Source of the DNA: Symsagittifera roscoffensis
Lineage: Eukaryota; Xenacoelomorpha; Acoela; Convolutidae
Length of the DNA stretch: 64,000 nt
Assembly (NCBI RefSeq): GCF_963678635.1
Contig: NC_087062.1
Span: 66,637,415 to 66,701,414, forward strand
Direction of reading: 5' to 3'
Part shown: positions 24,505 through 35,560 of the stretch, one piece after another
Position numbering within the stretch: the first letter of the stretch is position 1
How the letters are laid out: each line of letters starts with the position of its first letter
Notes under the pieces: model-generated
Told to the model about the DNA's origin: nothing
What the model saw: only the letters and a program-made list of their open reading frames with translations
Databases searched by the model: none
Translations under genes and position numbers: made by a program

Positions 24505-25120
24505 AATTGGTTTTTCACTTGAGGGGGGGGGGGAGGCGATAAAAGAAAGTTAATCAAGGGTGTTGGTTAAGATAACGGTTGTGGTTGAAAATTAAAAAAG
24601 GGGTCCTATCACTGTAACCACTCAATTGGCATCGTCGATTTGGTTACAATATATTTCCCAATGTCAGTATTGACTGCAATAAAGACTAGAAAAAAGTTGA
24701 AATGCGAAGTTACCCCATAATGAAATCAAAACACAGAAGGTGGTCTGGCCGGATCGGTTGGGGGGGATTGGAGATAATTTTTTGGGAGAACCAATAAAAG
24801 ATAAAAGAAACAATCCATATCCACAATAGTAGTGAAGATAACGCGTGACAACCAGGTAACTTTTGGAACGACAGTTTCGACATAGATGATATAATACTTT
24901 TTGTTAGAGATTTTGTAGTACTTTTGGGTTTTTAATTGATCGGACTTCAAAATTTTTTTTCATTTTTAAGACAACCATATTTCATTTTGAATACTTTTCA
25001 ACCATAACTGGTGTAGGAAACCCTATCTAAGTTTTTTGCAATTGCAATTCATTGAGGGACAGTAGGACACTTTAGAGTAAACCTAATCAATTGTTGCTAT
25101 CAATAATGGTGGGTGAGGAC
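24505..25120 (+). repeat. D block copy 3
   Basis: This is the third copy of the 12830 and 16480 blocks, with a left edge at 'GGTTTTTCACTTGAGGGG' that adjoins unrelated sequence. The minus-strand 74-codon frame (24950-24726) is retained with several conservative changes (for example K to E, F to L). It runs without a break into the minisatellite, which here is full length. Confidence 0.65.
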
Positions 25121-25800
25121 CTCTTACACAAGTTTTTGAGACAGTCTGGGAAGCTAAATCAGCTGCCAACACTAAGTTTGCTTGAGTCTGGCAAAGCTGA
25201 ATCGGCTGCCCTACACTGGTTTGCTGGAGTCCTGGGAAGCCAAATCAACTGCCCAACACTTGAGTCTTGGGAAACTGAATCAATTGCCCAACACTTGAGT
25301 CCTGTGAGGCTAAATCAACCACCCAACGATTGAGTCCTGGGAATTCAAATCAACTGCCCAACACTTGAGTCTTGAGAAGCTGAATCAATTGCCCAACACT
25401 TGAGTCCTGTGAGGCTAAATCAACCACCCAACGATTGAGTCCTGGGAAGCTAAATCAACTGCCCAACTTTTGACTCCTGGGAAGCTAAGTCAAATGCCCA
25501 ACACTTGAGTCCTGTGAGGCTAAATCAACCACCCAACGATTGAGTCCTGGGAAGCTAAATCAACTGCCCAAATTTTGAGTCCTGGGAAGCTAAGTCAACT
25601 GCCCAACACTTGAGTCCTGTGAGGCTAAATCAACTGCCCAACAGTTGAATATTGGGAAGCTAAAAAAAAGTGCCCAACTCTAAACGAATTAAGTTCTAGC
25701 AAGTTAAAACAAGTGCCCAACACTTAACGAATTGAGTCTTGGGAAGCTAAAACAAGTGCCCAACACCAAAGAAATTGAGTCGTGGAAAGCTAAATCAACA
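25105..25800 (+). repeat. 35-bp minisatellite, about 18 monomers, 105-bp higher order
   Basis: The monomer core is GAGTCCTGGGAAGCTAAATC followed by AACTGCCCAACACTT (35 bp). By eye there are about 18 monomers: two longer diverged ones first, about twelve of 35 bp, then three of about 43 bp and a final partial. A variant with 'GTGAGGCTAAATCAACCACCC' recurs every third monomer (about 25290, 25395, 25500), giving a 105-bp higher-order period. The first two monomers also occur as stubs at the ends of units B1 and B2. The frame 25091-25333 (+) is just this repeat read through. Confidence 0.9.
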
Positions 25801-26190
25801 ATCGTACACTAGATCCTTGGATTAGGAACAAAAAAAAGACCACTAGGAAATCTAAATTTGAAACCAGATTGTTGAAAGAGATATTAAATAAAAGATGTTT
25901 TGGAAAGGTTTGATAGCTGGAAAGAGATCTAAGTTTTTTATATATTTTTTCAAATAACTGTGTATATACAATATCGTACATAAATTAAAACTCTCAATAG
26001 GGAACTTGAAGAAAACAAGAGTGTCGTTACCAGAAAAAGGCAGAGTTGCGCCAAGGCAGAATCACCCTATAGAACAATTAAGACAGACACCGGTTATAAA
26101 AATACCAAAATTAAAGATTAGAAATTTTCAGTTGGTAAGGTGAATGCGCGGAGTAACAAAAAACAGCAAGAGATAAAGATGCAACTGAAG
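25801..26190. other. AT-rich spacer before element 1 gag
   Basis: No gene, LTR or primer-binding site could be recognised here. Because the minisatellite and D block lie immediately upstream, the 5' end of element 1 is either truncated or unrecognisable. Confidence 0.4.
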
Positions 26191-27480
26191 CAAACTTGAG
26201 ATAAGAAAGATTGCACCCGTTGCAGAAGTTGATCTAGAGACACCTGAGCAAAGTATAGACGAGGTCGAGAAGAAATTGACGGAGTCAAAACCAAAGCCAA
26301 ACACCGATGAGTAAGAAGCAAAGCCAATCGAGTTCTCGCCAATTAGCAATGGCAATGAGATCGCTGGCAACACCCCAGAAACAACAAAAGATGATTCACA
26401 GTTAAAAAGGATAACCTTCTTGGAAAAGTTTGCTGCTGCCGTGGGGATGAGCCCGAAAGATGAACAGATAATAAATGGGACCGGCAAGAGCAAGAACTTT
26501 GGAATGGTTTCGCCATAACAACGGCGCGATGAAGAAGGAGAAAAAAGCCCCGGATCCACAAGGACAACTGACTCGAAGATATGGGTGAGATGGGAGGCTA
26601 GTTGCGAAAGTTGGAGCAGATAGATAAAATAAATCAAGAGCGGAGAGGAAGACTGAGAGGAGCTGAAAAGGGAGGTCACGTATAACTAAAATGAGAACCT
26701 GTATAACTACTTCACCATGGCGAGAGAAACTGAGAAGTTACTACAGATGGCTGAAAGAATTGAACAAACTGACAAGGAACAGAAGAAGTTCATCAAGAAA
26801 GACACGGAAGAAATTAAAAAACGGTACAAAACCTTAACCGACAAATCCTGGAGTCTGAAGACAAGAATGGAAACGATGAGCAGAGACCGGGTAGAGAGCT
26901 CTGGGTCCATACAGTCCAATTTGGATGCACTCTTGAGGAATTCTATTAATCAGGATGAAGCTTTTAGTGAAAATAACCGCATCGTAAGAAATAGGAATTC
27001 CCTCCCTTGCCGCAAATCCAAAAAATCATAGGATTTGAACAAGGAAAGCCAGCAACAAATTCAACCAGGGAATGTTCACGGGAGTGTAGTACCAGATGCT
27101 ATGACATGGGAAAACACTTGAAAAAATGATGCCAGGACACTTGAAGCATTCGCCACGAGAAACACGGAGTCAAGCGAAGGATGAGGCGGAAAATAGAGGA
27201 AAACCTTGAAGAAGCACAAAGAGTTCAACGACGAATCGAATGGTTGCATTGACAAATGAGTCGAGGTTACAAGTAGAGCAGAATAACTTGAATGATGAAA
27301 GACAAGATTGCACAGCGATACTAATCAACATGGAGGGCACAGTGAATGATCAAAGAACGAATAAGAGTTTGATACAGCGGACAAGATTTTCGAAAAGCTG
27401 TTGAACCGTTTCGGCTCTGGAATGAAGGACATCGAGCAATGATGATGGTTGAGAAGAGGAGGTAAAGGCATGACGAATCG
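26190..27480 (+). pseudogene. Element 1 gag, N-terminal and coiled-coil part
   Basis: Frames rich in K/E/D/Q cover this stretch. The clearest is 26717-27031 (104 codons), strongly charged and predicted by eye to be helical ('AERIEQTDKEQKKFIKKDTE'). An upstream broken frame contains 'ITFLEKFAAAVGMSPKDEQI' (about 26410-26470). Position 5' of a zinc knuckle and protease makes this the capsid region. Numerous stops and frameshifts follow 27031. The long minus-strand frames here (such as 26679-26128) are shadows of this biased composition. Confidence 0.55.
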
Positions 27481-28184
27481 ATGGATCAATTTCTGGATGA
27501 TCGAGAGAGCTTGAGAAGAAGAAATGATCGGGATGAGCCCACTAACAGGAGGAACTTCGGTATTGCTTCAAAATTTATCGGTGGGGTGAAAAATGACGAC
27601 TTCAGAAAACTTTTGGCAACCTATTATGCGCTATCGACGAATAATGCACCAGCCCCAGAAGAGAATTCATGTTAATGAAACCAAAGAATTGTTCCTTTTC
27701 GAAATCTTCAAGGGAGGAGCCAACCGCAAAATTCAATGTGGTACAAGCCAAGAGACGACATGGACAAGCGCAGATCGTGCGCGAATTGTAGTTCAGCAGA
27801 TCATCACAGAGCGAATTGCACCTCTTACAATAAAGGGATGAAAAGCCTGGGTTATGCACCAGATGAGGACGACATGAACCAGATGGAAGAGCATGAATTC
27901 TACGGTGGCTTGATACTCAAGATTGGCGTGAGATGACCTTCTGTAGCCGGGAAGATAATTTCAGAATAGATTTTTGTCTATTATGGGAAGCCGTGAAGAA
28001 TCAGAATTACCCGAAACACAAATTAGTGCTAGCAGCTGTACAGAACACCAGATATAGAAAGGCAGAATATGACTTTCAAAACAAAAACGTAATAAAAATT
28101 GAATTGTCGCTGAAAGCCGTGAAACCGTTAACCGAAGAGAAGGAAATCAATTTAAAAATAGAAGCCAAAGTAACGCCGAGATAA
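27481..28184 (+). pseudogene. Element 1 gag nucleocapsid with CCHC zinc knuckle
   Basis: The frame 27736-27936 contains a canonical retroviral zinc knuckle, C-x2-C-x4-H-x4-C (Cys 27778, Cys at residue 18, His 23, Cys 28), in 'CANCSSADHHRANC'. It is followed by an acidic 'APDEDDMNQMEE' stretch. A second, ruined knuckle ('FCSREDNFRIDFC') starts the next frame at 27933. The preceding frame 27481-27675 is the end of the capsid. In a live element this domain packages RNA. Confidence 0.75.
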
Positions 28185-29369
28185 ATTACCACAAAGCAGC
28201 AGAAGATGCTATAAGCTTATTGAAACAAGATCTGGCTACAAAAGAAATTGAAAAAAGGCTCAGACAGGAATTAGAAAAACAGCAAAGAGGCGAAATATTG
28301 TCAGGAGTAAGAACAACACCTGAGTTAAGCGACGCTCTCAAGATCAGGAGCAATTGCAAAATTTTGAAGAAGGAAACCGGGAAGCCTTTTGGGATCACGA
28401 AAATTAGAGCAAGAACAATGTTGAGAGTCACCCTAGCTGGTCTGAAGGTGACGAGGAACCTGAGCAAACCAAACAATCAAACACTGATTCACCTATACGG
28501 ACTATTTGCAATCTATTAGTCCTCAAACTCCATCGAAAGCCTTCTGAGCACTACTGACAAGAGGCCGTGGGAAATTGATGAGAGTAGACAGTAGATATAC
28601 CGAAGTATATGGCCCACACGAGGTCATGCTTAATATAGATGGAACAAACATTTATACGAAGACGATGACAACTTGTGCCGGTGACCTTGCGGGCCAGATC
28701 TTCGTGGGCCCAGAGGAGCTCAAATTAAGTTGAATTGTACATTGCATCAGGCATGAGAAGGACGCCATGCATTTGAGCAGGGAAACGTACGTTTCCGCAT
28801 ATGTACTGGATATAAACAGAAGGAAGACGCCCTTGAAGGGTTTACTAGATACGGGAGCCGTCTGGATTATGAAACCAATAAAAACACGGACAGTGATGGG
28901 ATTTGATGAAGATGGCCTGATAGTTTCCAGAATACGGCTGTCAGCTGCAAACAAAGGGGCGCTAAGGGTGCTTGACAGAACACCGATAAAAGCATTAATA
29001 CTAAGGGAAACGCTTCTGTGAATGAGCTTCCTTGTAGTGAAGAACCTAGATGAATCCGATCAGCTCGTTTTGGGCAGAGATTTTTTAAAGAATTTTGATG
29101 TAAAGATATATCATAACAATGCCATGTTCAGGATTCGAAACCCGGAAAAGAAGTACGTAACAAAATCGGTAAATTTGATAAAAACACAGGAGTGTAAAGC
29201 TCCGGTTTTCTTGAGTAGGAGTTTGAGGATGAAAGCTAATGAGGCTGCAACTGTGAGCTTGATATTGAAGAACTACAATGAACTCAGTGATAATAAACAG
29301 GTCTGTGTATTACCAAATCCAAAAAGCCAAAAAGCTGCTATTTTTGGACGATCTTTCTCAATCATCTAG
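28185..29369 (+). pseudogene. Element 1 retropepsin (protease)
   Basis: The catalytic signature 'LLDTGA' is at about 28842-28859 (Asp codon 28848) in the frame 28767-29021. The next frame (29022-29369) carries the closing motif 'LVLGRDFLKNFDV', typical of gypsy-type retropepsins ('ILG.DF...'). The two frames are separated by a stop just before 29022. The upstream part (28220-28519 charged frame and 28620-28760) is probably the protease N-terminus and a linker. The enzyme would process the polyprotein. It is inactive here through frame breaks although the active Asp is retained. Confidence 0.8.
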
Positions 29370-29586
29370 GATGGCATCTGCGTCAGTGTCTTGTTGAATA
29401 CTCTTGATACACCAATCACATTCCAAGGAAAACGGAATTTCGGATAAGCATTGGCGGTGAAAACTACTGGAAATCTTAAGAAATATGAAGTTCTTGATTG
29501 TCCGAAATACAAGGACAGAATTTGTATCTTGAATAGATTGAAGCGAATACAAAGTTCGTCGGAAAATTCTAATTCACTAAAGACAG

Positions 29587-30450
29587 TTGATGGAATTTCA
29601 GACAAGACCCACACCTGAGGAGTTGGATATGGACCAACCGGTTTTACCAGAAAGACAACATTTAAGGGAAAAAATAACGGACGAACACTTCGAAGCCATC
29701 AAAGATGGGTTAGACAGGAATCAGGACGTTTTCTTGAGACATGAAGCAGATATCGGGTTGTGTAACTTTGTTGAACATGAAATAGAATTGGAGAAGTCGG
29801 CGACACCGATATCAACTGAGATTCTGTTGTGACTTTCGATATCCGAACTCATCCCACCTATCCCACCCTGAGAATAGACGAAAGTCTTTCAACAATGGGG
29901 GATGCAAAGTTTTTCTCTACTCTTGATCTGGGATCGGGTTTCTGGCAGGTACCATTTAGGAAGTAAGAGAGGGAGAAAATGGGATTTGCTTGCAAGCTGA
30001 GATTGTTTCAAAGGAAAAGGATGCCTTTCGGCCTATGCAATGCGACAGCCACATTCCAGATTGATGTCACAAGCTCTACCAAGCGTAACAAAGATGAATG
30101 GAAATTCGGTAATGTGTTACGTGTACGACGTGGTGATAGCAACACCAACCATTGAGGATCACATCGAGCATTTGGACAAAGTGTTTGCATGTATGGAAAG
30201 GGCAGGGTTGGAATGCGAGCCATTGAAATGCGAAATCTCGAAGGTCTCAAAAAAACCTCGAAGAATGGTGGACAAAAATGGCATCAGACTAGATCAAGAC
30301 GCAATTGAGGCAGTTCTGACTGGGAAATGACTCAAAACTGAACATCAGTGGATGAGCTTTCTTGGTTTCGCGAACTACAATAGAACTTTCCTCAAAAATT
30401 ACGTGGACAAAGTATACCCGGTGCAACAACTCATGAGACATAAAGGCAAG
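29587..30450 (+). pseudogene. Element 1 reverse transcriptase (catalytic motif mutated)
   Basis: RT landmarks in order: 'FFSTLDLGSGFWQVP' near 29905-29950 (the 'LDL.SG..Q' block), 'RMPFGLCNATATFQ' near 30019-30060, and the catalytic 'Y-x-D-D' block at 30118-30129. The last now reads YVYD because the first aspartate codon (30124-30126) is TAC. Downstream 'EAVLTGK' and 'SFLGFANYNR' fit the gypsy RT thumb. Several frameshifts separate these blocks. Loss of the first catalytic Asp alone would abolish polymerisation. Confidence 0.85.
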
Positions 30451-31190
30451 AAGCTTACATAGAACAACGCGGCAGAGGAGTACTTTCAGAGAACAAAACG
30501 AGAGCTGTGTGAGGCGCCAGTATTGGGCATGCCAACAGAGAATGGCTTGTACGTCCTAGACACAGATGCCTCAGCGCTTGTGATTTCTGCGATACTCGAT
30601 CAAGAGCAGGGTCGATTGGCAGGACCGTCTTTAGACCAATAGCGCACGGGAGCAAGCTCCTAAACGACACGGAGATGAGGTACTGGGCGCCCAAAGCGGA
30701 GATGTTTGCAATAGTTACCTTCGTAGAGAAGTGCAGAGCATATCTGGGCAGCGAGCCATTCAAGCTACGGTTGGATAACAGAGCATTGACTTGGCTGAAA
30801 ACGTACTCAATGAATCAGAGTTACCTCAGGAGATGGATAAAGCGTCCAGATGGTTACAATATGATAATTGAGCACAGGAAGAGAGACAAGCACCAGAATG
30901 CAGACAGCTTGAGCAAAAAGATGAAGTTTAACGAGAGACAAGAGCAGAGGGAAGCTGACATACCTGAAATAAAAAATGGATTTATAATTATTGACAAAGA
31001 TACCTATGGCAGTTTGCCACTCACAAGATGGCTCGACAAATCAAAGAAACCAATCGACGGTCATCCAGAGTTACTTACTGAACACAAGGAGACAAAACTC
31101 CTAGGGAGGCAATCACGAATGCCTGTAGAATTTTTGCTCAAGTCGAAACTAGTGAGGGAGACGTTAAAGAAGAAAAAATTTATGACCTAG
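30451..31190 (+). pseudogene. Element 1 RNase H
   Basis: 'GLYVLDTDAS' (about 30545-30575), 'PKAEMFAIVTFVEKCRAYLG' and 'RLDNRALTWL' in the frame 30675-31190, and 'NADSLSKK' (about 30900) are the catalytic-core landmarks of gypsy RNase H. The frame continues into the linker ('TYGSLPLTRWLDKS'), which is also present in element 2. A frameshift lies before 30675. Confidence 0.8.
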
Positions 31191-31920
31191 AGGATAACGA
31201 GAAAAAAAAGAGCAGTGGTGGGACAAGATCTGATGAGAAAAAGCTGGCGGACAACAAGCCCGTGGACACGATCAAGCCGATCGAGATGAACGATTAAACA
31301 GAAGTCACGACAATGAAAAAAACCAAAGTAGGTTCGCACGGAGTTAGTCAATCGGCAGACAAAGAACTAGAAAGTAAAGAAGTGGTGTGAACGCTATCGA
31401 GAGAATCCTTGAGGAGATACTCATGCAGACCACATTGAGAAAAAGGGTGTCCTTCAAAGAGGAGGCTGAAGAGCTCGGAGCAGATCAAGAGTTCGGAAAG
31501 TGAATGATCCATGTGGAAGATAGTGAAAGAGACGATTTGTCCGGGGAGTCAAACGCAGCGGACGAAGACTCCACGGAAAGTGAAGACGAACCACCCAGCC
31601 TGTGACTGATAATAGTGGCGACAAAGATGACGAATTAGGACAGAGAGATTCGTACGGACCCCCCGTCTGGAATGTGCACTTTTGACTCTGATTATGCAAG
31701 TGGAGGAGAAGAACTGGAGATGATAGCGGCATGAAGGAAACCCTCCAGGCAGTTATCATGCAACTCGAAAATAAGCAAGAATCTTGAGCCCGAGATCATT
31801 GGGGGAATCATGATTAAGTTGGAATGTGTCAAGTTACAAGATGACTTGAGGTTAGATGACGAGAAAATAATACACAAATACAACCTCATCATACTATAAT
31901 TGCAGCATTAGACAGAAGTG
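31191..31920 (+). pseudogene. Element 1 acidic linker between RNase H and integrase
   Basis: This is a decayed counterpart of the 430-residue linker of element 2. It contains one 'DLSGES' box encoded by TTGTCCGGGGAG (31537-31548), followed by acidic residues. Stops occur throughout. The frame 31454-31759 (-) is a shadow. Confidence 0.55.
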
Positions 31921-33110
31921 TTGCTTAGATCGCTTGATCAAATGGGGCATCAGGGAAAGGGAAAAGTTCAACATTGAAAACTTCATCGGTTTGATTGACC
32001 TGGCTTGATGAAGGCTTGCGAGAGAGGGATCAAGGCGTGCCTGTCATGCCTGCAGGTGAAGGACCCAAGAAAAATGAAGTTCCCAGTGAAGTCGGTGGAG
32101 AGCTCGGATTTCAATGAAGTTGTGCAGATAGACCTCCAAAAAAGCTGCATGTCGGAAACGGGGTACAACCAGATCCTAGTAGACATAAATCATTTCGAGA
32201 AATTGACCGAAGCAATACCGCGTCAGACAGCGTAAGCAGAGGAAGCTTGCAATCACCTAATCTCAAATTGGATCTGAAGATACGATTTTGCCATAACCTT
32301 TCAATTGGACACCAGGAAGGCCTTCGTCGTGGATCTAACGAAAGCCTTGATGAAGATATCCCATATCGTTCAAGTACTCAATGACTCATAATCAACCGAC
32401 GAATGAACTGGTAGAACGGCAATATAGGACACTAGTAAACATGCTTAGATTGTACTGCTCCACGTACATTAAAGATTGGGAAGAGTACTTGCCGCAAGTA
32501 GTGGGTGCTTATAACAGCACGCAAAACTCGAAAATGGGGTTCAGTCCCTTCATGATGCTGACAGGCCAAGAGAGAGCAATGTCGCTGACATTTTTCTACC
32601 CAGAATACGAAGGACAGAAGACTTCACCCCAGCTTACATGAGAGAGACAATCAAAAAACAACAAGAACTGAATTACCTGTGCAGTCGTAACACAAAGCAA
32701 GCACAGATGAGACAGCGCAAAAACTACAACGAGAAGATACTACAACCGAAAGCGTACACTGAGGGGAAAACATGTCTGGTTGTTTCAGAACGTCATCCCG
32801 CCATAAGGAACAAAGAAATTATTGAAAAAATGGGGAGGCCCATTCATGATACCAAAGGTTCACCAGCAAGATCGATTCTATCACTATCAGAGGATAAAAG
32901 TCTACTCATATAAAGGTTCTTTTGCTACAGAGGACTGGACTGAACGGGAGCAGAATGAGCTGCCGGAGTCGGTCGAACCAGACAAGCCCATAAAGATGGA
33001 GACAAGAAGAGGCGGACGCAAGAAAACAGGCATGAGCTACAACAGATATGGAGACGACGTCTTGATTGACAAAATAAAGCAGAGATGGTGAGCGTAAGTC
33101 ACTTAATCCC
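31920..33110 (+). pseudogene. Element 1 integrase
   Basis: The zinc-finger end 'ACLSCLQVKDPRK' and the first catalytic Asp in 'EVVQIDLQKS' lie in 32005-32235. The second Asp region is changed from the usual SDNG to 'LDTRKAF' near 32310. The catalytic Glu lies in 'NELVERQYRT' (32381-32641). A chromodomain-proximal segment ('KPI..' and 'RYGDDVLIDKIK') ends near 33091. At least four frame changes occur. The order RNase H then integrase places the element in the Ty3/Gypsy group. Confidence 0.85.
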
Positions 33111-33409
33111 GAAGCGAGAGTGGCAGATTGTTGATGATGATGAATAATTCTGGCAAGAGGATATTAGTATGCCAGAGCGGGAGATGGATTTAGAGCAGTG
33201 CGAAACGGAAGAGAGAGAACAGGTAAACTTGAGAATTCTGAGTGGATTTATGGCCAAGAGGGAAAAAAAGGTGAACAATCGGGAAAAGCAAGCACGAAGC
33301 CGACCTATCTGCAGCCAAATATGTTAAGGAAAAAACTCCTCGTTTGAATGGATAGCGACGAAACGACTGCTAGACGTACACTCAATTAACCTGAACACGA
33401 CACCATCGA

Positions 33410-34068
33410 CTGGGACAGCAATAGAATTTTTTGTCCGGATAGTGGGGGTAGGACATACCCACAACAAAAATTTAATGATAAAGAACTAAATGAGAAAGAA
33501 TATTCGAAACAAGAGAAACCAGTGGACTGGAAGTGGAACAACAGGGATTTGAACCCACTACTGGAAAAAAAATTCCAGATAAAACTTGAAATACCGAACA
33601 AATACTCGAAGAATATCTTGATTAGGGACAGCAATTTCATCTTTTCAGACAGGACCAGCACAATATGCATAGCAGCGAAGCTTCAAGACCGGCTAGAGGC
33701 GGATTTCAAAAGAGAACATCAAAATGTGGAAATCATGTTCAGACATAGACCAGTATTGGGAGACCTGGCGGCGTTGCCACCCTCTGTATCGCAGTTGCCA
33801 GGTAAATGCCTGAGCTTTTTTGATGACGAAGATCAGTGAGGAGAATGTGGTAGACCCTGATCAGATGGTACTGGCTTTGACGCAATCAGGAGACTTCCTG
33901 GTCGAAAGGGAAATAAAAGAAGTCTCAATACCCGTTTACGATCCAAGCAGAGGCACATTGAACCCTCGGGTGTGCTCTCTTGCACATGGTTTTCGCGGAA
34001 ACGAGGATAACAGTAAACCTACACAAGAAATTTTACCTGAGCATTTCTTAAGTCATGAGTTGGTATAA
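33410..34068 (+). pseudogene. Element 1 macro-domain-like segment after integrase
   Basis: Frames 33522-33839 and 33820-34068 (joined by a frameshift near 33820) align to element 2's segment. Both have 'FIFSDRTSTICIAA' (versus 'FILTDRTCAIAN'), 'GDLAALPPSVSQLPGK', 'VLALTQSGDFLVE' and 'EVSIPVYDPSRGTLNPR'. The layout resembles OARD1/TARG1-type macro domains: an N-terminal 'xxCIxA' strand, 'G.VA.L', 'YL.FLVT', a helix, 'LS.P...G.L', then 'VF...I.V'. The match is family-level inference. A macro domain would bind or hydrolyse ADP-ribose. This copy is frameshifted. Confidence 0.55.
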
Positions 34069-34620
34069 CGGTCTTGGGCTGGGGCTTGGGTCTTGAGTTG
34101 GCACAATGGTCTAGAGTAAGGGGAGGATGGTATACAGTGTGAGATTAAGATTTAAATAAGAACAGCTTAACATTTGAACTAAAATACTAATTCAAATCAC
34201 ATGGTGCTAAATTATAATAGGAGCTGCATGATTTTATCTGTAATTAAACGTTTGAAATGGTGCACGCAATTATTGTAACGGACTGATTGACAAAAGCATT
34301 GTTTAAGCAATTTTTAGAAATTTGTGAATGAGAAAAAACCTGTGGTAGGAACAGGACAAGTCTAAAACTCAGATTTGTTTTTAGATTCGAATTGATAAAT
34401 CATCGAAAGGAATCAAACTGAAACTATCAAAGATAACAAGCAAAAATAATAGTGGGGATCTAGCTGCGCTGATCATGAGGCTGCGCTGTCATGAGGCATT
34501 GAAGCAGATCTTCTTAAGAGGTAATCTGTTTCGAAAATTCAGAGTGGTAACCTGGTTCGTTGTTGAGTCGTAATCTCAATTTTCTTTGGTACTTTCTTAA
34601 GTACTTGCTTTGGTACTTTC
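34069..34620 (+). other. Non-coding gap with polypurine tract between pol and second coding region
   Basis: No open frame is present. At 34118-34127 the purine run AAGGGGAGGA is followed directly by TG, the classic layout of a gypsy polypurine tract and 3' LTR start. The rest is AT-rich to about 34440. Element 2 has a comparable gap (58064-58439) with AAGAGGG then TGTCAGG. If this is the 3' LTR, the downstream region lies outside the retroelement proper. If it is an internal tract, the region is a third ORF. Confidence 0.4.
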
Positions 34621-34830
34621 TTGAGCACTCTGCTGTCTTCAACCATGGCTGATCGCTTCTGGAAATCGATACCAGCGGCATTGAAGAAACCCACACTTGG
34701 CGAATTGTACATGCGTCTGATAGATCTGGATTATTTTCAAGTGGACAAGAGGATGGCGGTGATGTTGAATGCCATCTTGCAGCTGGAATTGCAAGGAGAC
34801 GGCAGGCAGTCAGCAATGGAATAAGCTTGA
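34621..34830 (+). pseudogene. Element 1 second region: N-terminal helical protein
   Basis: The frame begins at ATG 34621 (or at the later 'MADRFWKSI', 34645) and carries 'LYMRLIDLDYFQVDKRMAVM'. This aligns to 'IYRRLMDRDFALEDPEVVML' of element 2's start (58063). The shared pattern is a short all-helical domain. It ends at TAA 34822-34824, much shorter than the 127 codons in element 2. Function unknown. Confidence 0.5.
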
Positions 34831-34879
34831 TGAGGATTTGACTTGGCAAGAAATCTTGGCTTGAGCAACACCACGTAAT

Positions 34880-35560
34880 ATGGAGCTGGTGAAACTCATC
34901 TCCTTACCAGGCCGACGACGAGAATGGTGGCTCCGATCAGCGCGCAAACCCACGTCGATGATTCGATCTCAACAAACGGAAGAGGCATATCCGTGCACCA
35001 GCAGATTAAGGAGGAATGGGAAAAGACCCAAAGCGAACGGGACCAAACCACTCGGGATAGGGACCCAGCCGTTCAAAACGGGGCAAGGCTAGAACAGACC
35101 CGGAAGCTACAAGAGACAGCGGCAACCCGCGACCAGCTACAGTCAGAACTCGAGCAAATGCAAAGGCGGAAACAAGAGAGTGAAAATAGCAAGGAGTGCA
35201 AAGTGAGGATGCCGATTAGACCTCTGATGGCTAGATCAAGGCCGGAACTGAAGATGGAAGTGGACGAGACACCCAGGGCGACTGGTCGCTTCAATCTCAA
35301 CCGGATAGCTCAGCAGCAGATGAGCGAAGATCTAGAGACGTGGACCCCTCCGGAACCCACGCCGTTCTTGAGGGATCTAGAATTGAGTCGAGATCTTGAT
35401 TTGAGCTGTTCACTTGATAAGAGAAGACAGCCTGGCCAGGGTTCTCACGAGAGTCCGAGCACACTGGCAAAATTCTCAGGTGCGGCGATCCCTCGGATGT
35501 TAGCTTCCCTGGAAAAGTTAGAGGTATGGAAAACACACACCGTCTCTTAATGAGGGGCAG
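34880..35560 (+). pseudogene. Element 1 second region: coiled-coil segment
   Basis: The 208-codon frame 34924-35550 is dominated by K/E/Q/R heptad-like sequence ('EKTQSERDQTTRDRDPAVQN', 'LQETAATRDQLQSELEQMQR'), followed by a proline-rich acidic part ending near 'GAAIPRMLASLEKLEVW'. It occupies the same place as the coiled coil of element 2 (57584 onward). In element 2 the catalytic Ser block of the hydrolase follows. Here that block is deleted just after 35550. Confidence 0.6.

Noticed and set aside
25105-25800. CRISPR array
   Set aside because: Monomers are contiguous and variable with no unique spacers, the context is eukaryotic, and no cas genes are present.
26128-26679. 183-codon minus-strand ORF
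   Set aside because: It lies opposite the purine-rich gag of element 1. The Ser/Leu-rich product is a composition shadow with no domain, and element 1 motifs run on the plus strand.
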